Shown here piece by piece: positions 25,980 through 35,296 of a stretch of DNA of 64,000 nucleotides. Each line of letters begins with the position of its first letter. Position 1 is the stretch's first letter. The position numbers and the translations under genes were made by a program. The notes beneath the pieces were generated by a model. That model worked only from the letters and a program-made list of their open reading frames with translations, searched no databases and was not told the DNA's origin. Origin of the DNA: Paludibacteraceae bacterium (GTDB taxonomy: Bacteria > Bacteroidota > Bacteroidia > Bacteroidales > Paludibacteraceae); assembly GCA_017937025.1 (NCBI GenBank), contig JAGBEJ010000004.1, forward strand, positions 248,001 through 312,000. Reading direction: 5' to 3'.

Positions 25980-26330
25980 ATGGAGTTAAATTGGAATGAA
26001 TCACATTTAATAGTCGCATTAAGAGTTCTGGTGCCCTTTTTCAGGAAGCATGGCTTTTCCATCTCTAATTTAGAATATGATTTTAGGGATGGAGATTATA
26101 TAGAGTTCAAGGATGGTTCAGGTAAAAGGGAATTTGTTGTCATATATAACCCCGGATTTGACTTCAGAATGAGGAGAAAGAGATTTTTCATGACAGAAGA
26201 CGTGAGTTTACTGGATATGAAGAATAAAACTCAAGAATACTCAAATTTGCCGGAAGATTATAAAGGAGAGGAGGAACTGCACGACCTATTAAAAGGCTAC
26301 ACTGAATTTATAGAATCGCGCATCTTATGA
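25980..26330 (+). CDS. Small unknown protein in immunity-type island
   Basis: 116 residues from the ATG at 25980 (MELNWNESHLIVALRVLVPF). No signal peptide or known motif; many acidic and aromatic residues, as is common among immunity proteins. A+T-rich like the gene before it. The open frame extends 5 codons upstream but those codons belong to the truncated gene copy. Its stop overlaps the next small ORF as ATGA. The immunity role is guessed from context only. Confidence 0.5.
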   Translation: MELNWNESHLIVALRVLVPFFRKHGFSISNLEYDFRDGDYIEFKDGSGKREFVVIYNPGFDFRMRRKRFFMTEDVSLLDMKNKTQEYSNLPEDYKGEEELHDLLKGYTEFIESRIL

Positions 26331-26446
26331 ACATAATATGGCAGGAAAAGCTTGACTTAAATGTAATATTCCAGAAAAAATCTTTTTGGAGCGCGCCTAA
26401 AAATGCCCGACCATTAGATGAAATAAAACATTTGATAGGGGAATAA
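26327..26446 (+). CDS. 39-residue small ORF coupled to the previous gene
   Basis: Starts with an ATGA overlap on the preceding stop and ends just before a terminator; encodes MNIIWQEKLDLNVIFQKK followed by a Trp-rich segment ending HLIGE. The 4-bp overlap and the position before the terminator favour translation. It may be the tail of a decayed gene rather than an intact one. Not recognised. Confidence 0.35.
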   Translation: MNIIWQEKLDLNVIFQKKSFWSAPKNARPLDEIKHLIGE

Positions 26447-26448
26447 AA

Positions 26449-26478
26449 AAAGGATAGCTTTTGGGCTATCCTTTCTCA
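26449..26478. terminator. Bidirectional terminator
   Basis: Perfect 10-bp stem (26449-26458 with 26465-26474), A-tract before and CTTTCTC after. Serves the + strand immunity island and, on the minus strand, the coiled-coil gene that ends at 26501. Confidence 0.8.
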
Positions 26479-26500
26479 TTTCTATGCGGTCTGGAAGAAA

Positions 26501-27400
26501 TTACTTCTTTGTGATGTTGAATGTGGTGGAAGCGAGCGCTGCGCCGTCGATGAAGACGTCCACTTTGTATGTGCCGGGCATGAGGGTCTCGGTCACGTCG
26601 TAATACAATATCTGCTGCTGCTTCTCGCCCTTGTACTCGATGTCCTTTTTCATGGAATAGGCTATGTAGTTGCCTTCGTACTTGAACTTGGTGTTGCCCT
26701 TGTTCAGGCACTCGTGCGAAGGAGAGAGTATTCTCATGTAGATGGTCTTGTAGCCCACCTGCGTCGTCACGTTCTTTCCAATGAGTATGTTGACGGCGAT
26801 TCTCTGTATCTTGCCGAGTCGGTTGGTCACGTTGCCGCGCTTGTTCAGTGTTTCTACCGAGAGTATGTCCACGTCTATCATCGCCGCGCGAGTGACGACC
26901 TCTGTGAGCTGCTGCTTGTCCTTGGTCAGCTGCTCGTTCTTGGTGGTTGTCTCCTCCACTTGCTGCTTCATCTGCGAGTTTTCGTTGCGCAGCGCGCTGT
27001 TCACGCGGTTCAGCGAGTCCACTTTGCGGATGTAGTCATACAGCACTGTCCTGACGACTGAAAGCTCGTCCTTGAGCTCCTGTATCTTCTTTGCGTCGGT
27101 GGCTTTGACGGTGTTCAGTTCGTCTATCAGGAGCTGGATTTTCTGCTTCTGCTCCTCGATTTGCGCTATGAGCGAGTCGTTGCCTATGTTCATGGCGCTG
27201 AACTCGTTAATCTCGGCTTGCATCGAGAGCAGGTCTTCCTGCGCCTGGCGTTTCTCCATGTCCAGCAGTTCCTCGGCGGCCTTCAGGTCCTCCTGCTGCT
27301 TCTCGTTCTCCTGCGAGAGTCTGACGAACTGCACGCCCAGCACTCCGAGAGCGGCTATGGCGACTGCTATGATGATGGTGATGATTATTTTTCTCTTCAT
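26501..27400 (-). CDS. Membrane-anchored coiled-coil protein of unknown function
   Basis: 299 residues. One N-terminal membrane helix (residues 4-26, IIITIIIAVAIAALGVLGV), then a long heptad-rich coiled coil rich in Glu, Gln, Lys and Leu to about residue 170, then a globular beta-rich domain of ~125 residues ending DGAALASTTFNITKK. Likely periplasmic with the helix as an uncleaved anchor. Six base pairs after topA, hence cotranscribed. Similar proteins occur in other Bacteroidales, but I know no function. Confidence 0.75.
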   Translation of the reverse strand: MKRKIIITIIIAVAIAALGVLGVQFVRLSQENEKQQEDLKAAEELLDMEKRQAQEDLLSMQAEINEFSAMNIGNDSLIAQIEEQKQKIQLLIDELNTVKATDAKKIQELKDELSVVRTVLYDYIRKVDSLNRVNSALRNENSQMKQQVEETTTKNEQLTKDKQQLTEVVTRAAMIDVDILSVETLNKRGNVTNRLGKIQRIAVNILIGKNVTTQVGYKTIYMRILSPSHECLNKGNTKFKYEGNYIAYSMKKDIEYKGEKQQQILYYDVTETLMPGTYKVDVFIDGAALASTTFNITKK

Positions 27401-27406
27401 AGTCGT

Positions 27407-29758
27407 TTATTTACTGCCTTTGGCTGTTGTACGGCGTGCGCGTCCGCGCTTCGGCTTGTCGGACTTGTCCTCGTTCTCTATGATGGTCTTGCATTCCTCG
27501 AGTGTCAGAGCCGCAGGGTCCTGCTTCTTAGGAATCTTGTAGTTTGACTTCTTGTATGAGATGTAAGGACCGAATCTTCCGTTGAGAATCTGGAGTTCAG
27601 GCTCTTCGTCGAAAGTCTTTATTATCTTGTTCTTGTCGTCGGTGCGCTTCTTCTCTATCAGTTCGATGGCTCTCTCGAGAGTTATGGTCAGAGGGTCCTC
27701 GCCCTTAGGTATAGAGACGAACTTGGAGTTGTGTCGGATGTATGGTCCGAAACGTCCTACGGCAGCCACGATGTCCTTGTCCTCGAACTGTCCGAGTGTG
27801 CGTGGCAGCTTGAAGAGGTCGAGCACTTCGTCGAGAGTTATGGTCTCGATGCTCTGTCCCTTGCGCAGAGGCGCGAAGCGTGGCTTCTCCTCCTCGTCGG
27901 CCGAGCCTATCTGCGCCACAGGTCCGAATCGTCCTATCTTGACTGACACAGGCTTGCCCGTTCCCGGTTCCTCGCCGAGTATTCTCTCGCCTATCTTGTG
28001 CTCGGACTTGACCATCGACGCCTCCACTGAAGGGTGGAAGTCCTTGTAGAACTTGTCGATGGACTTCTTCCAGTCGGTCTTGCCCTCGGCTATGTTGTCG
28101 AAGTCCTTCTCCACCTTGGCTGTGAAGTTGTAGTCCATTATGTTAGGGAAAGTCTGGTCCAGGAAGTCTGTCACGACGATTCCGGTGTCTGTAGGCAGCA
28201 GTTTGCCCTTCTCCGCTCCGGTTATCTCCTCCTTCATCTCGTCCACTATCGCGTTGTCCTTGCCGAGGCTCAGCACGTTGTAGAGTCTCTTCACGCCTTC
28301 CTTCTCGCCCTTCTCCACGTATCCGCGGTTCTGTATTGTCGATATGATAGGCGCGTATGTTGATGGTCGGCCGATGCCGAGTTCCTCGAGCTTGCGCACG
28401 AGCGAAGCCTCGGTGTAGCGTGCAGGGTGCTGGCTGAATCGTTCAGTGGCGTTTATGCCGTTCATCTTCAGCGCGTCGCCCTTCTTGAGCGGAGGCAGTA
28501 TTGAGCTGTCTTCCTTTGCTGTCTCGTCGTCTGTGCTTTCAAGGTAGAGCTTCAGGAATCCGTCGAAGGTTACAACCTCGCCTGTAGCCACGAACTTCTC
28601 GTCGCTTGTCGATATTTTGATGGTGGCTGTCGTGCGCTCTATCTCGGCGTCAGCCATCTGCGATGCCACGGTTCTTTTCCATATCAGGTCGTAGAGGCGC
28701 TTCTCCTGCGCTGTGCCGCTGATAGCCTGGTTGGCTATGTATGTCGGTCTGATAGCCTCGTGAGCCTCCTGCGCTCCCTTTGAGCTGGTGTGGAACTGGC
28801 GTGTCTTGGAGTACTTCTCGCCGTAGTTTTCGGTGATGGTCTCCTTGGCAGTGCCTATGGCGAGTGTCGAGAGGTTGAGCGAGTCGGTACGCATGTATGT
28901 TATGTGTCCCGATTCGTAGAGTGTCTGTGCCACTCTCATGGTCTGGTTCACGGAGAATCCGAGTTTGCGTGCAGCCTCCTGCTGCAGTGTCGATGTGGTG
29001 AAAGGAGGCGCTGGCGACTTCTTGGCAGGTTTTACTACCACGTTGTCGATGCTGAATTCCGCGTTCTTGCAGTTCTCGAGGAACATGAGCACTTCCTCCT
29101 TGGTCTTGAATCGGCTCTGCAGTTCAGCCTTCACTTTGCTTGCCTTGCCTTTGGCGTTGGCTATGGTGAATTCGCCTAAGACTCTGTAGCTTGCCTCGCT
29201 CTTGAAGTTGTTTATCTCGCGCTCTCTCTCCACGATGAGGCGCACAGCCACGCTCTGCACACGTCCGGCAGAGAGCGAAGGCTTGATTTTTCTCCAAAGC
29301 ACAGGCGAGAGCTCGTAACCCACGATGCGGTCCAACACACGGCGTGCCTGCTGCGCGTCCACGAGGTTTATGTCAATCTCGCGAGGGTTCTCGATAGCCT
29401 TCAGTATGGCGTTCTTTGTGATTTCGTGGAAGACGATTCTCTTGGACTTCGCCTTGTCCAGTCCTAAGACTTCAGCCAAGTGCCATGATATGGCCTCTCC
29501 TTCGCGGTCCTCATCGGATGCGAGCCAAACGGTCTTTGCGCTTTTCGATGCTTTCTTCAGCTCGCCCACGAGTTTGAGTTTGTCTTTAGAGACTTCGTAT
29601 AGAGGTTCGTAGTTATGGTCGAAGTCGATGCCGAGTCCTTTGTCGCTCAGGTCGCGGATATGTCCGAAACTCGACATTACTGTGAAATCTTTCCCAAGGA
29701 AGTTCTGAATGGTTTTTGCTTTCGCAGGGGACTCAACGATGACTAGATTTTCTGGCAT
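27407..29758 (-). CDS. topA: DNA topoisomerase I
   Basis: 783 residues. Relaxes negative supercoils by single-strand passage. Toprim domain starts at residue 4 (LVIVESPAKAKTIQNFLG) with acidic residues in SDEDREGEAISWHL; the nucleophilic tyrosine is in GHITYMRTDS near residue 292. The C-terminus has glycine/proline repeats of the GRFGPYI type (four or so copies) instead of zinc fingers, and a basic tail. This C-terminal type is common in Bacteroidota. A seven-base promoter-like TATTTTG lies on the minus strand at 29805-29811. Confidence 0.96.
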   Translation of the reverse strand: MPENLVIVESPAKAKTIQNFLGKDFTVMSSFGHIRDLSDKGLGIDFDHNYEPLYEVSKDKLKLVGELKKASKSAKTVWLASDEDREGEAISWHLAEVLGLDKAKSKRIVFHEITKNAILKAIENPREIDINLVDAQQARRVLDRIVGYELSPVLWRKIKPSLSAGRVQSVAVRLIVEREREINNFKSEASYRVLGEFTIANAKGKASKVKAELQSRFKTKEEVLMFLENCKNAEFSIDNVVVKPAKKSPAPPFTTSTLQQEAARKLGFSVNQTMRVAQTLYESGHITYMRTDSLNLSTLAIGTAKETITENYGEKYSKTRQFHTSSKGAQEAHEAIRPTYIANQAISGTAQEKRLYDLIWKRTVASQMADAEIERTTATIKISTSDEKFVATGEVVTFDGFLKLYLESTDDETAKEDSSILPPLKKGDALKMNGINATERFSQHPARYTEASLVRKLEELGIGRPSTYAPIISTIQNRGYVEKGEKEGVKRLYNVLSLGKDNAIVDEMKEEITGAEKGKLLPTDTGIVVTDFLDQTFPNIMDYNFTAKVEKDFDNIAEGKTDWKKSIDKFYKDFHPSVEASMVKSEHKIGERILGEEPGTGKPVSVKIGRFGPVAQIGSADEEEKPRFAPLRKGQSIETITLDEVLDLFKLPRTLGQFEDKDIVAAVGRFGPYIRHNSKFVSIPKGEDPLTITLERAIELIEKKRTDDKNKIIKTFDEEPELQILNGRFGPYISYKKSNYKIPKKQDPAALTLEECKTIIENEDKSDKPKRGRARRTTAKGSK

Positions 29759-29818
29759 GATTGAATCTTTTTCTATTTATATGTGTGATTTTTCTTTTGG
29801 CGTGCAAAATAACGAATA

Positions 29819-29853
29819 AAAAAACGGAGACACAAATCGTAACTCCGTTTTTT
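29819..29853. terminator. Bidirectional terminator between topA and trpS
   Basis: Perfect 11-bp stem (29819-29829 with 29843-29853) with A-tract and T-tract arms. On the minus strand it ends trpS, leaving topA as a separate unit. Confidence 0.75.
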
Positions 29854-29902
29854 GTAAATCTTATTAATCAGTTGATTAACCCATTTACATTAGTAAATGT
29901 CT

Positions 29903-30898
29903 TTAGAAAGGTTTGAAACCGATGATTTCTCTTACCTCTTGGATTGTCTTGCGTGCGCTCTCTCTTGCTTTCTCGGCGCCCATCTTTGTGACTTTGGAGA
30001 TGTAGGCGTCGTCGGCTGAGATGGCTTTTATCTTCTCGCTGAACGGAGCGACGAACTTTATCATGTCCTCGGCGAGCTGCTTCTTCATGTCGCCGTAGCG
30101 TATCGCGCATTTGTTGTACTGCTCGTCGAAGAACGCCACTGTGTCCGGCGTAGAGACGATGGACATGAGCTGGAAGAGGTTCTTTATCGCCTCTGGCTTC
30201 TCCTGGTTAGGCTCGGTCGGTCCGCCGTCGGTCTTGGCTTTCATCACTTTCTTTCTTATGTCCTCCGGTGTGTCGTTCAGGTAGATGGCGTTGCCTTCGC
30301 CCTCGCTCTTGCCCATCTTGCCCGAGCCGTTGAGTCCCGGCACTTTGACGAGTTCGCCGCCGTAGTTGAATGCCTGTGGCTCTTTGAAGTAATCGACGCC
30401 GTAGATGTTGTTGAATCGGTTGCCGAATGTTCTTGTCATCTCAAGGTGCGGAGCCTGGTCTTTGCCCACAGGCACTTTCGTAGCCTTGTGCAGGAGTATG
30501 TCGGCAGCCATGAGCGTAGGGTATGTCAGCAGTCCGGCGTTGACGTTCTGTGGGTTCTGGCGCACCTTCTCCTTGAATGTCGCGCAGCGCTCCAGCTCGC
30601 CTATGTAGGCGTTCATGTTGAGGAAGAGGTAGAGTTCGATGACTTCAGGCACGTCGCTCTGCACATAGAGTGTGCACTTCTCAGGGTCGAGTCCTGCGGC
30701 GAGGTAATCCACGAGTATCGACTTGACGTTGCCGTGCAGGTCGTCGGGGTGCGGATGTGTAGTAAGTGAGTGATAGTCAGCTATAAAGAAATAGCAATTG
30801 TATTCGTTCTGCATCTTGATGAAGTTCTTGAGCGCTCCGAAGTAGTTGCCCAAGTGCAGGTTTCCGGTTGGGCGTATGCCGCTTACTACAGTTTCCAT
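29903..30898 (-). CDS. trpS: Tryptophanyl-tRNA synthetase
   Basis: 331 residues from the ATG at 30896-30898 (METVVSGIRPTGNLHLGNYFG). Class I synthetase: the HIGH-like GNLHLGN and the KMSKS-like GKMGKSEG near residue 186 are intact. An in-frame upstream extension is rejected because the -7 box falls inside it. Stand-alone transcription unit. Confidence 0.96.
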   Translation of the reverse strand: METVVSGIRPTGNLHLGNYFGALKNFIKMQNEYNCYFFIADYHSLTTHPHPDDLHGNVKSILVDYLAAGLDPEKCTLYVQSDVPEVIELYLFLNMNAYIGELERCATFKEKVRQNPQNVNAGLLTYPTLMAADILLHKATKVPVGKDQAPHLEMTRTFGNRFNNIYGVDYFKEPQAFNYGGELVKVPGLNGSGKMGKSEGEGNAIYLNDTPEDIRKKVMKAKTDGGPTEPNQEKPEAIKNLFQLMSIVSTPDTVAFFDEQYNKCAIRYGDMKKQLAEDMIKFVAPFSEKIKAISADDAYISKVTKMGAEKARESARKTIQEVREIIGFKPF

Positions 30899-30946
30899 TT
30901 TATTATCGTTTTTGTTGTTTGTCTTTATTTTTGCGTTTACGAGGCA

Positions 30947-30954
30947 CAAAAATA
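30947..30954 (-). promoter_or_regulatory. trpS promoter -7 box TATTTTTG
   Basis: Minus-strand TAnnTTTG, 48 nt before the trpS ATG. Confidence 0.65.
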
Positions 30955-30995
30955 GTGATATTTTGAAGAAGAATGAAAAAGTGGGCGGTTGTTTG

Positions 30996-31121
30996 TTCGG
31001 TGCTTCGACTACGCTTGGTTGGTTCGCCCACTTCGGCTCCGCTCAGTGACCGAACCCCAGCAGTCGAAATGCGGATGGGGCGTTATTCGGTGCTTCGGCA
31101 CTTCGGCTCCGCTCAGTGACC
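30996..31121. repeat. Tandem pair of CTTCGGCTCCGCTCAG repeats
   Basis: A 23-bp exact repeat containing CTTCGGCTCCGCTCAGTGAC at 31029-31051 and again at 31099-31121 (70-bp period). TTCGGTGCTTCG also recurs at 30996 and 31087. At 31002-31022 a related GCTTCGACTACGCT occurs. The intergenic region 30955-31198 is otherwise empty. Related sequence recurs at 62807-62864. Confidence 0.8.
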
Positions 31122-31198
31122 AAATGTAGTTGAGCCACAGTGACCGAGTGCAACCGAAAGCCGCAGATGATTTGTTCCGTTTTTAGGAAACAAAACTC

Positions 31199-31206
31199 TA
31201 TATTTG
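31199..31206 (+). promoter_or_regulatory. Promoter -7 box TATATTTG
   Basis: TAnnTTTG 34 nt before the ATG at 31241. Confidence 0.7.
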
Positions 31207-31240
31207 CGGATGCAATAACCAAATTAAAACACATATAACC

Positions 31241-31645
31241 ATGAAGAAATTATTATTCCCATTGTTCGCTTTGGCAGCTATGGTACTCGCATCTTGTTCA
31301 GAAGACAAGGACGAGAAGGAGACTTATTATTATACAATCGCTACCGACGATATGTCATGGGGCAAGGCTGATATGAATTACATCGCCAACTTCTTCCCAG
31401 ACGATGTGAGAATATTCACTATGGAAGGCAGTTCTCGTGACGAGGCTGACCAGAAAGCGATTGAGCGTTACAACGACATACTCTCGCAGATAGACAACGA
31501 CGCTGTTTGCAACGCATTCCCTTCTTATTACGACGAGGGCATGGAGGAGTATTTGTATTACGCAGCACACTTGACACGCACAGTGGGTCGTCCGGACACA
31601 TTGAAGTCAAAATACTGGACAATCAAGGGCATTGAGGACAGATAA
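31241..31645 (+). CDS. Small lipoprotein of unknown function
   Basis: 134 residues. Lipoprotein signal MKKLLFPLFALAAMVLASC (Cys at residue 19) followed by acidic residues, which in Bacteroidota can act as a surface-export signal. The mature part is acidic with many Tyr (ETYYYTIATDDMSWGKAD). No domain recognised. Own promoter and terminator. Confidence 0.7.
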   Translation: MKKLLFPLFALAAMVLASCSEDKDEKETYYYTIATDDMSWGKADMNYIANFFPDDVRIFTMEGSSRDEADQKAIERYNDILSQIDNDAVCNAFPSYYDEGMEEYLYYAAHLTRTVGRPDTLKSKYWTIKGIEDR

Positions 31646-31670
31646 TCCACAAAATGAAACGAAAACAATA

Positions 31671-31707
31671 AAGGCAGTGAAGAGGTTCTTCGCTGCCTTG
31701 TTTTTTA
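31671..31707 (+). terminator. Terminator of the small lipoprotein gene
   Basis: 12-bp stem AAGGCAGTGAAG/CTTCGCTGCCTT with a U-G pair formed on the + strand only, followed by GTTTTTT. It touches the 3' end of the convergent regulator gene. Confidence 0.8.
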
Positions 31708-32835
31708 TGCCTTGTCTTTGTTTCTTGCCGTCGGCTTCTGTTTCTTTTCCAGCGACTTGCGGAAGTCTCTCGGCGACTCGTCGAACCGCAGTTTGAACGC
31801 CTTGCTCATGGACTGTATGTCCTTGTATCCCGACGCGAGCGCCACTTCGGTTATTGTCATGTCGGTCGTTCTGAGCAGCCGTGCGCACTTGAGCAGTTTC
31901 TTCTCTGACACCCATGCCGAGAACGACATGCCCAGGTTTTTGTAAAGGTAGTTGCTGAAATTCTCGTTGGACACTTTCAGCGCGTTGGCTATGTCGCTGA
32001 TGTTGGCTTTCGGGCGGAAGATAGGGTTGTTCTCCTCTCTTAGCAGCAGAATCTCCAGGTTCTCCGCAATGATCTGCGCAGGCGACTTCTCGCTCGACTT
32101 CTGCAGGCACGACTTGCGGTATCTGTTATATATGAAATATGTGCGTGACACAGCCACCATCAGCAGCATGTTCGCCACGAAGTGCGGCCAGATACTCTCT
32201 ATGAAGTGCGCCGACATGGAGAATGTCATTATGCCAGTGTATGAGAATATGCTGATAGCCTCGTCGTTCATGCGCTTCCTCACTTCTATCGATACCTCCT
32301 TCTTCTTTCGGAAGTACTTCAAGTAGCTGCTTATGAGCATGATTATCATGAACATGTAGCATGTCACGATGATGATGGTCAGGATTTCCCTGACGACGAA
32401 GAACGCTCCGATGAAGCTTTCGGTGTGGCAGATGTCGCTGTAGTGGTATAGCGGCTTGTAGAGGTCGAGTGCTTGGCTCACGCCGTTGCCTATGACGCAG
32501 ATGACAGCGTACTGCAGCAGCATGAACCACGAGTAGGGGTTCTTGTAGTAGTCTTTGCCGAAGTGGGCTATGGACAAGAGTATGAACGTGACGAAGGTGA
32601 TGTATTCCCAGCACATCGCGTTGGTGGCGAGGATTTCCACCTGTCCGTTGTGGACGATGTGGGCGTTTGCCACAGTAGTCGCCGCCAGCATTGCGTAAAA
32701 GGTCATGAAGGATTTACGGCGCAGCTGGAAGCGCTTGTTCTTCATCTTTCTGCTGGCGAAAGCCATATAAATGTAGATGATCACAAGCTGCAGCAGGAGT
32801 ATGGAACATGAAATGTAAAAAACAATTGTATCCAT
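31705..32835 (-). CDS. Membrane-embedded AraC-family regulator
   Basis: 376 residues. Six or seven hydrophobic helices fill the first ~235 residues (first one ISCSILLLQLVIIYIYMAF), then a cytoplasmic AraC-type DNA-binding domain: ANISDIANALKVSNENFSNY (first HTH, about 275-295) and TITEVALASGYKDIQSMSKA (second HTH, about 330-350). The layout suggests a sensor that binds DNA from the membrane. Its target genes are not evident from neighbours. Confidence 0.85.
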   Translation of the reverse strand: MDTIVFYISCSILLLQLVIIYIYMAFASRKMKNKRFQLRRKSFMTFYAMLAATTVANAHIVHNGQVEILATNAMCWEYITFVTFILLSIAHFGKDYYKNPYSWFMLLQYAVICVIGNGVSQALDLYKPLYHYSDICHTESFIGAFFVVREILTIIIVTCYMFMIIMLISSYLKYFRKKKEVSIEVRKRMNDEAISIFSYTGIMTFSMSAHFIESIWPHFVANMLLMVAVSRTYFIYNRYRKSCLQKSSEKSPAQIIAENLEILLLREENNPIFRPKANISDIANALKVSNENFSNYLYKNLGMSFSAWVSEKKLLKCARLLRTTDMTITEVALASGYKDIQSMSKAFKLRFDESPRDFRKSLEKKQKPTARNKDKA

Positions 32836-32906
32836 GAACCGGAGGTGTTGCTTTATTGTGGTTAATATCTGAGAGTGTCGGATGTGTAACGCTCTAATAT
32901 AGAAAA

Positions 32907-32914
32907 CAAATTTA
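32907..32914 (-). promoter_or_regulatory. Promoter -7 box TAAATTTG of the AraC-type gene
   Basis: Minus-strand TAnnTTTG, 71 nt before the ATG at 32835. Confidence 0.55.
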
Positions 32915-33014
32915 AAAATTTAAGCAAAACGAGCGGTCGCTGGCTTGATTTTTATTAAATATTCTTTGTGCGGAGTCTGTTCTTAAATGCGATTTTCACT
33001 TTGGCGTGTCATAA

Positions 33015-33055
33015 AAAAATCCTGACGCCTTGTAGGTGCCAGGATTTTTGTTTTG
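33015..33055 (-). terminator. Terminator of the Lrp-type gene
   Basis: Stem of 10 bp (33015-33024 with 33040-33049) extended by an inner CGCC/GGTG helix, with A/T tracts on both sides. Confidence 0.65.
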
Positions 33056-33070
33056 TCAACGTGCCGTTGC

Positions 33071-33526
33071 TTAGTCAACAGGCAGCTCTCGCTTTATGCT
33101 TTCCTCCAGCGACATGAATGTGTCGGTTGACTTCACGCCCGGAATCTCCTGTATCTGGCGGTTCAGCAGGTCCATGAGGTGCTTGTCGTCCTTGGCGTAT
33201 AGCTTGACGAGCAAGTTGTAAGGGCCGAGTGTGAAGTGGCACTCTATGATTTCAGGTATCAGCTCCAGCTTAGGCACTACCACTTTGTACAGCGAGCCGC
33301 TGTCCAGCGTGATGCCGATGTAGGTGCAGATGTTGTAGCCCAGTGTCTTAGGGTTCACGTCATATCCCGAGCCAGTTATCACTCCAGCGTCAATCAGTCG
33401 CTGCACTCTCTGGTGGATGGCGGCTCTGGAAACGCCGCACTCCTCAGCCACGTCCTTGAATGGGATTCTTGCGTTGTGTGTGATGATATTCAGAATCTTA
33501 CGGTCAAGTTCGTCGATTTTCTCCAT
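33071..33526 (-). CDS. Lrp/AsnC-family transcriptional regulator
   Basis: 151 residues from the ATG at 33524-33526 (MEKIDELDRKILNII). N-terminal winged HTH: PFKDVAEECGVSRAAIHQRVQRLIDAGVI (recognition helix SRAAIHQRV). C-terminal RAM/AsnC ligand domain, residues 65-151. The in-frame extension upstream of this Met is excluded by the promoter box at 33597. Divergent from gdhA with a 334-bp shared regulatory region; Lrp-type proteins often control amino-acid metabolism, so control of gdhA is a reasonable inference. Confidence 0.92.
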   Translation of the reverse strand: MEKIDELDRKILNIITHNARIPFKDVAEECGVSRAAIHQRVQRLIDAGVITGSGYDVNPKTLGYNICTYIGITLDSGSLYKVVVPKLELIPEIIECHFTLGPYNLLVKLYAKDDKHLMDLLNRQIQEIPGVKSTDTFMSLEESIKRELPVD

Positions 33527-33596
33527 AATTGCAAATGTGTTTAGATTTAGGGATTTTAATCCGAAGCGAAACCGCCTCGGCTGTGTCATATTTATA

Positions 33597-33604
33597 CAAA
33601 TATA
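33597..33604 (-). promoter_or_regulatory. Promoter -7 box TATATTTG of the Lrp-type gene
   Basis: Minus-strand TAnnTTTG, 70 nt before the ATG. Confidence 0.65.
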
Positions 33605-33743
33605 ACGAAGAAACTGCGATGTGTCAAACAAAAACATCGGATTTTTGCAAAAACTGCCCTCTTTTGCTATCAAAAGAATAGTATTAATGCTTTACAACAT
33701 ATAAAAATGACATAAAGAGCAGCGATTATCTTGCTAAATAGTA

Positions 33744-33775
33744 GAAACACGTAATCGCATAGGTGAAACACGTAA
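33744..33775 (+). promoter_or_regulatory. Paired GAAACACGTAA repeats upstream of gdhA (candidate operator)
   Basis: GAAACACGTAA at 33744-33754 and 33765-33775, start to start 21 bp, i.e. two helical turns. They lie about 40-70 bp before the gdhA -7 box, a normal place for an activator. Lrp-family proteins bind as multimers to phased sites. Confidence 0.5.
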
Positions 33776-33813
33776 AGTTTTTGCGATTCTGCATCAGTGT
33801 GTGAAATAAGGAA

Positions 33814-33821
33814 TACTTTTG
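33814..33821 (+). promoter_or_regulatory. gdhA promoter -7 box TACTTTTG
   Basis: TAnnTTTG 39 nt before the gdhA ATG, downstream of the paired repeats. Confidence 0.7.
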
Positions 33822-33857
33822 CACGTGAAAAACTAACACAAAAACCTAATACAATAA

Positions 33858-35213
<1,356 letters not shown>

Positions 35214-35242
35214 TTAAGTCTTCAGTAAAACATATATAAAAG

Positions 35243-35285
35243 GAACCGCCCTGTTGCTCGACGCAGCAGGGCGGTTCTGTTTTTG
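35243..35285 (+). terminator. Strong terminator of gdhA
   Basis: 15-bp stem (35243-35257 with 35263-35277), loop TCGAC, then TGTTTTTG. One U-G pair forms on the + strand only. Confidence 0.85.
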
Positions 35286-35296
35286 TGCCTTGTTCC

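Noticed and set aside
25432-26446. A toxin-immunity pair
   Set aside because: Only immunity-like or unknown small proteins are visible, with no toxin domain or large polymorphic toxin next to them.
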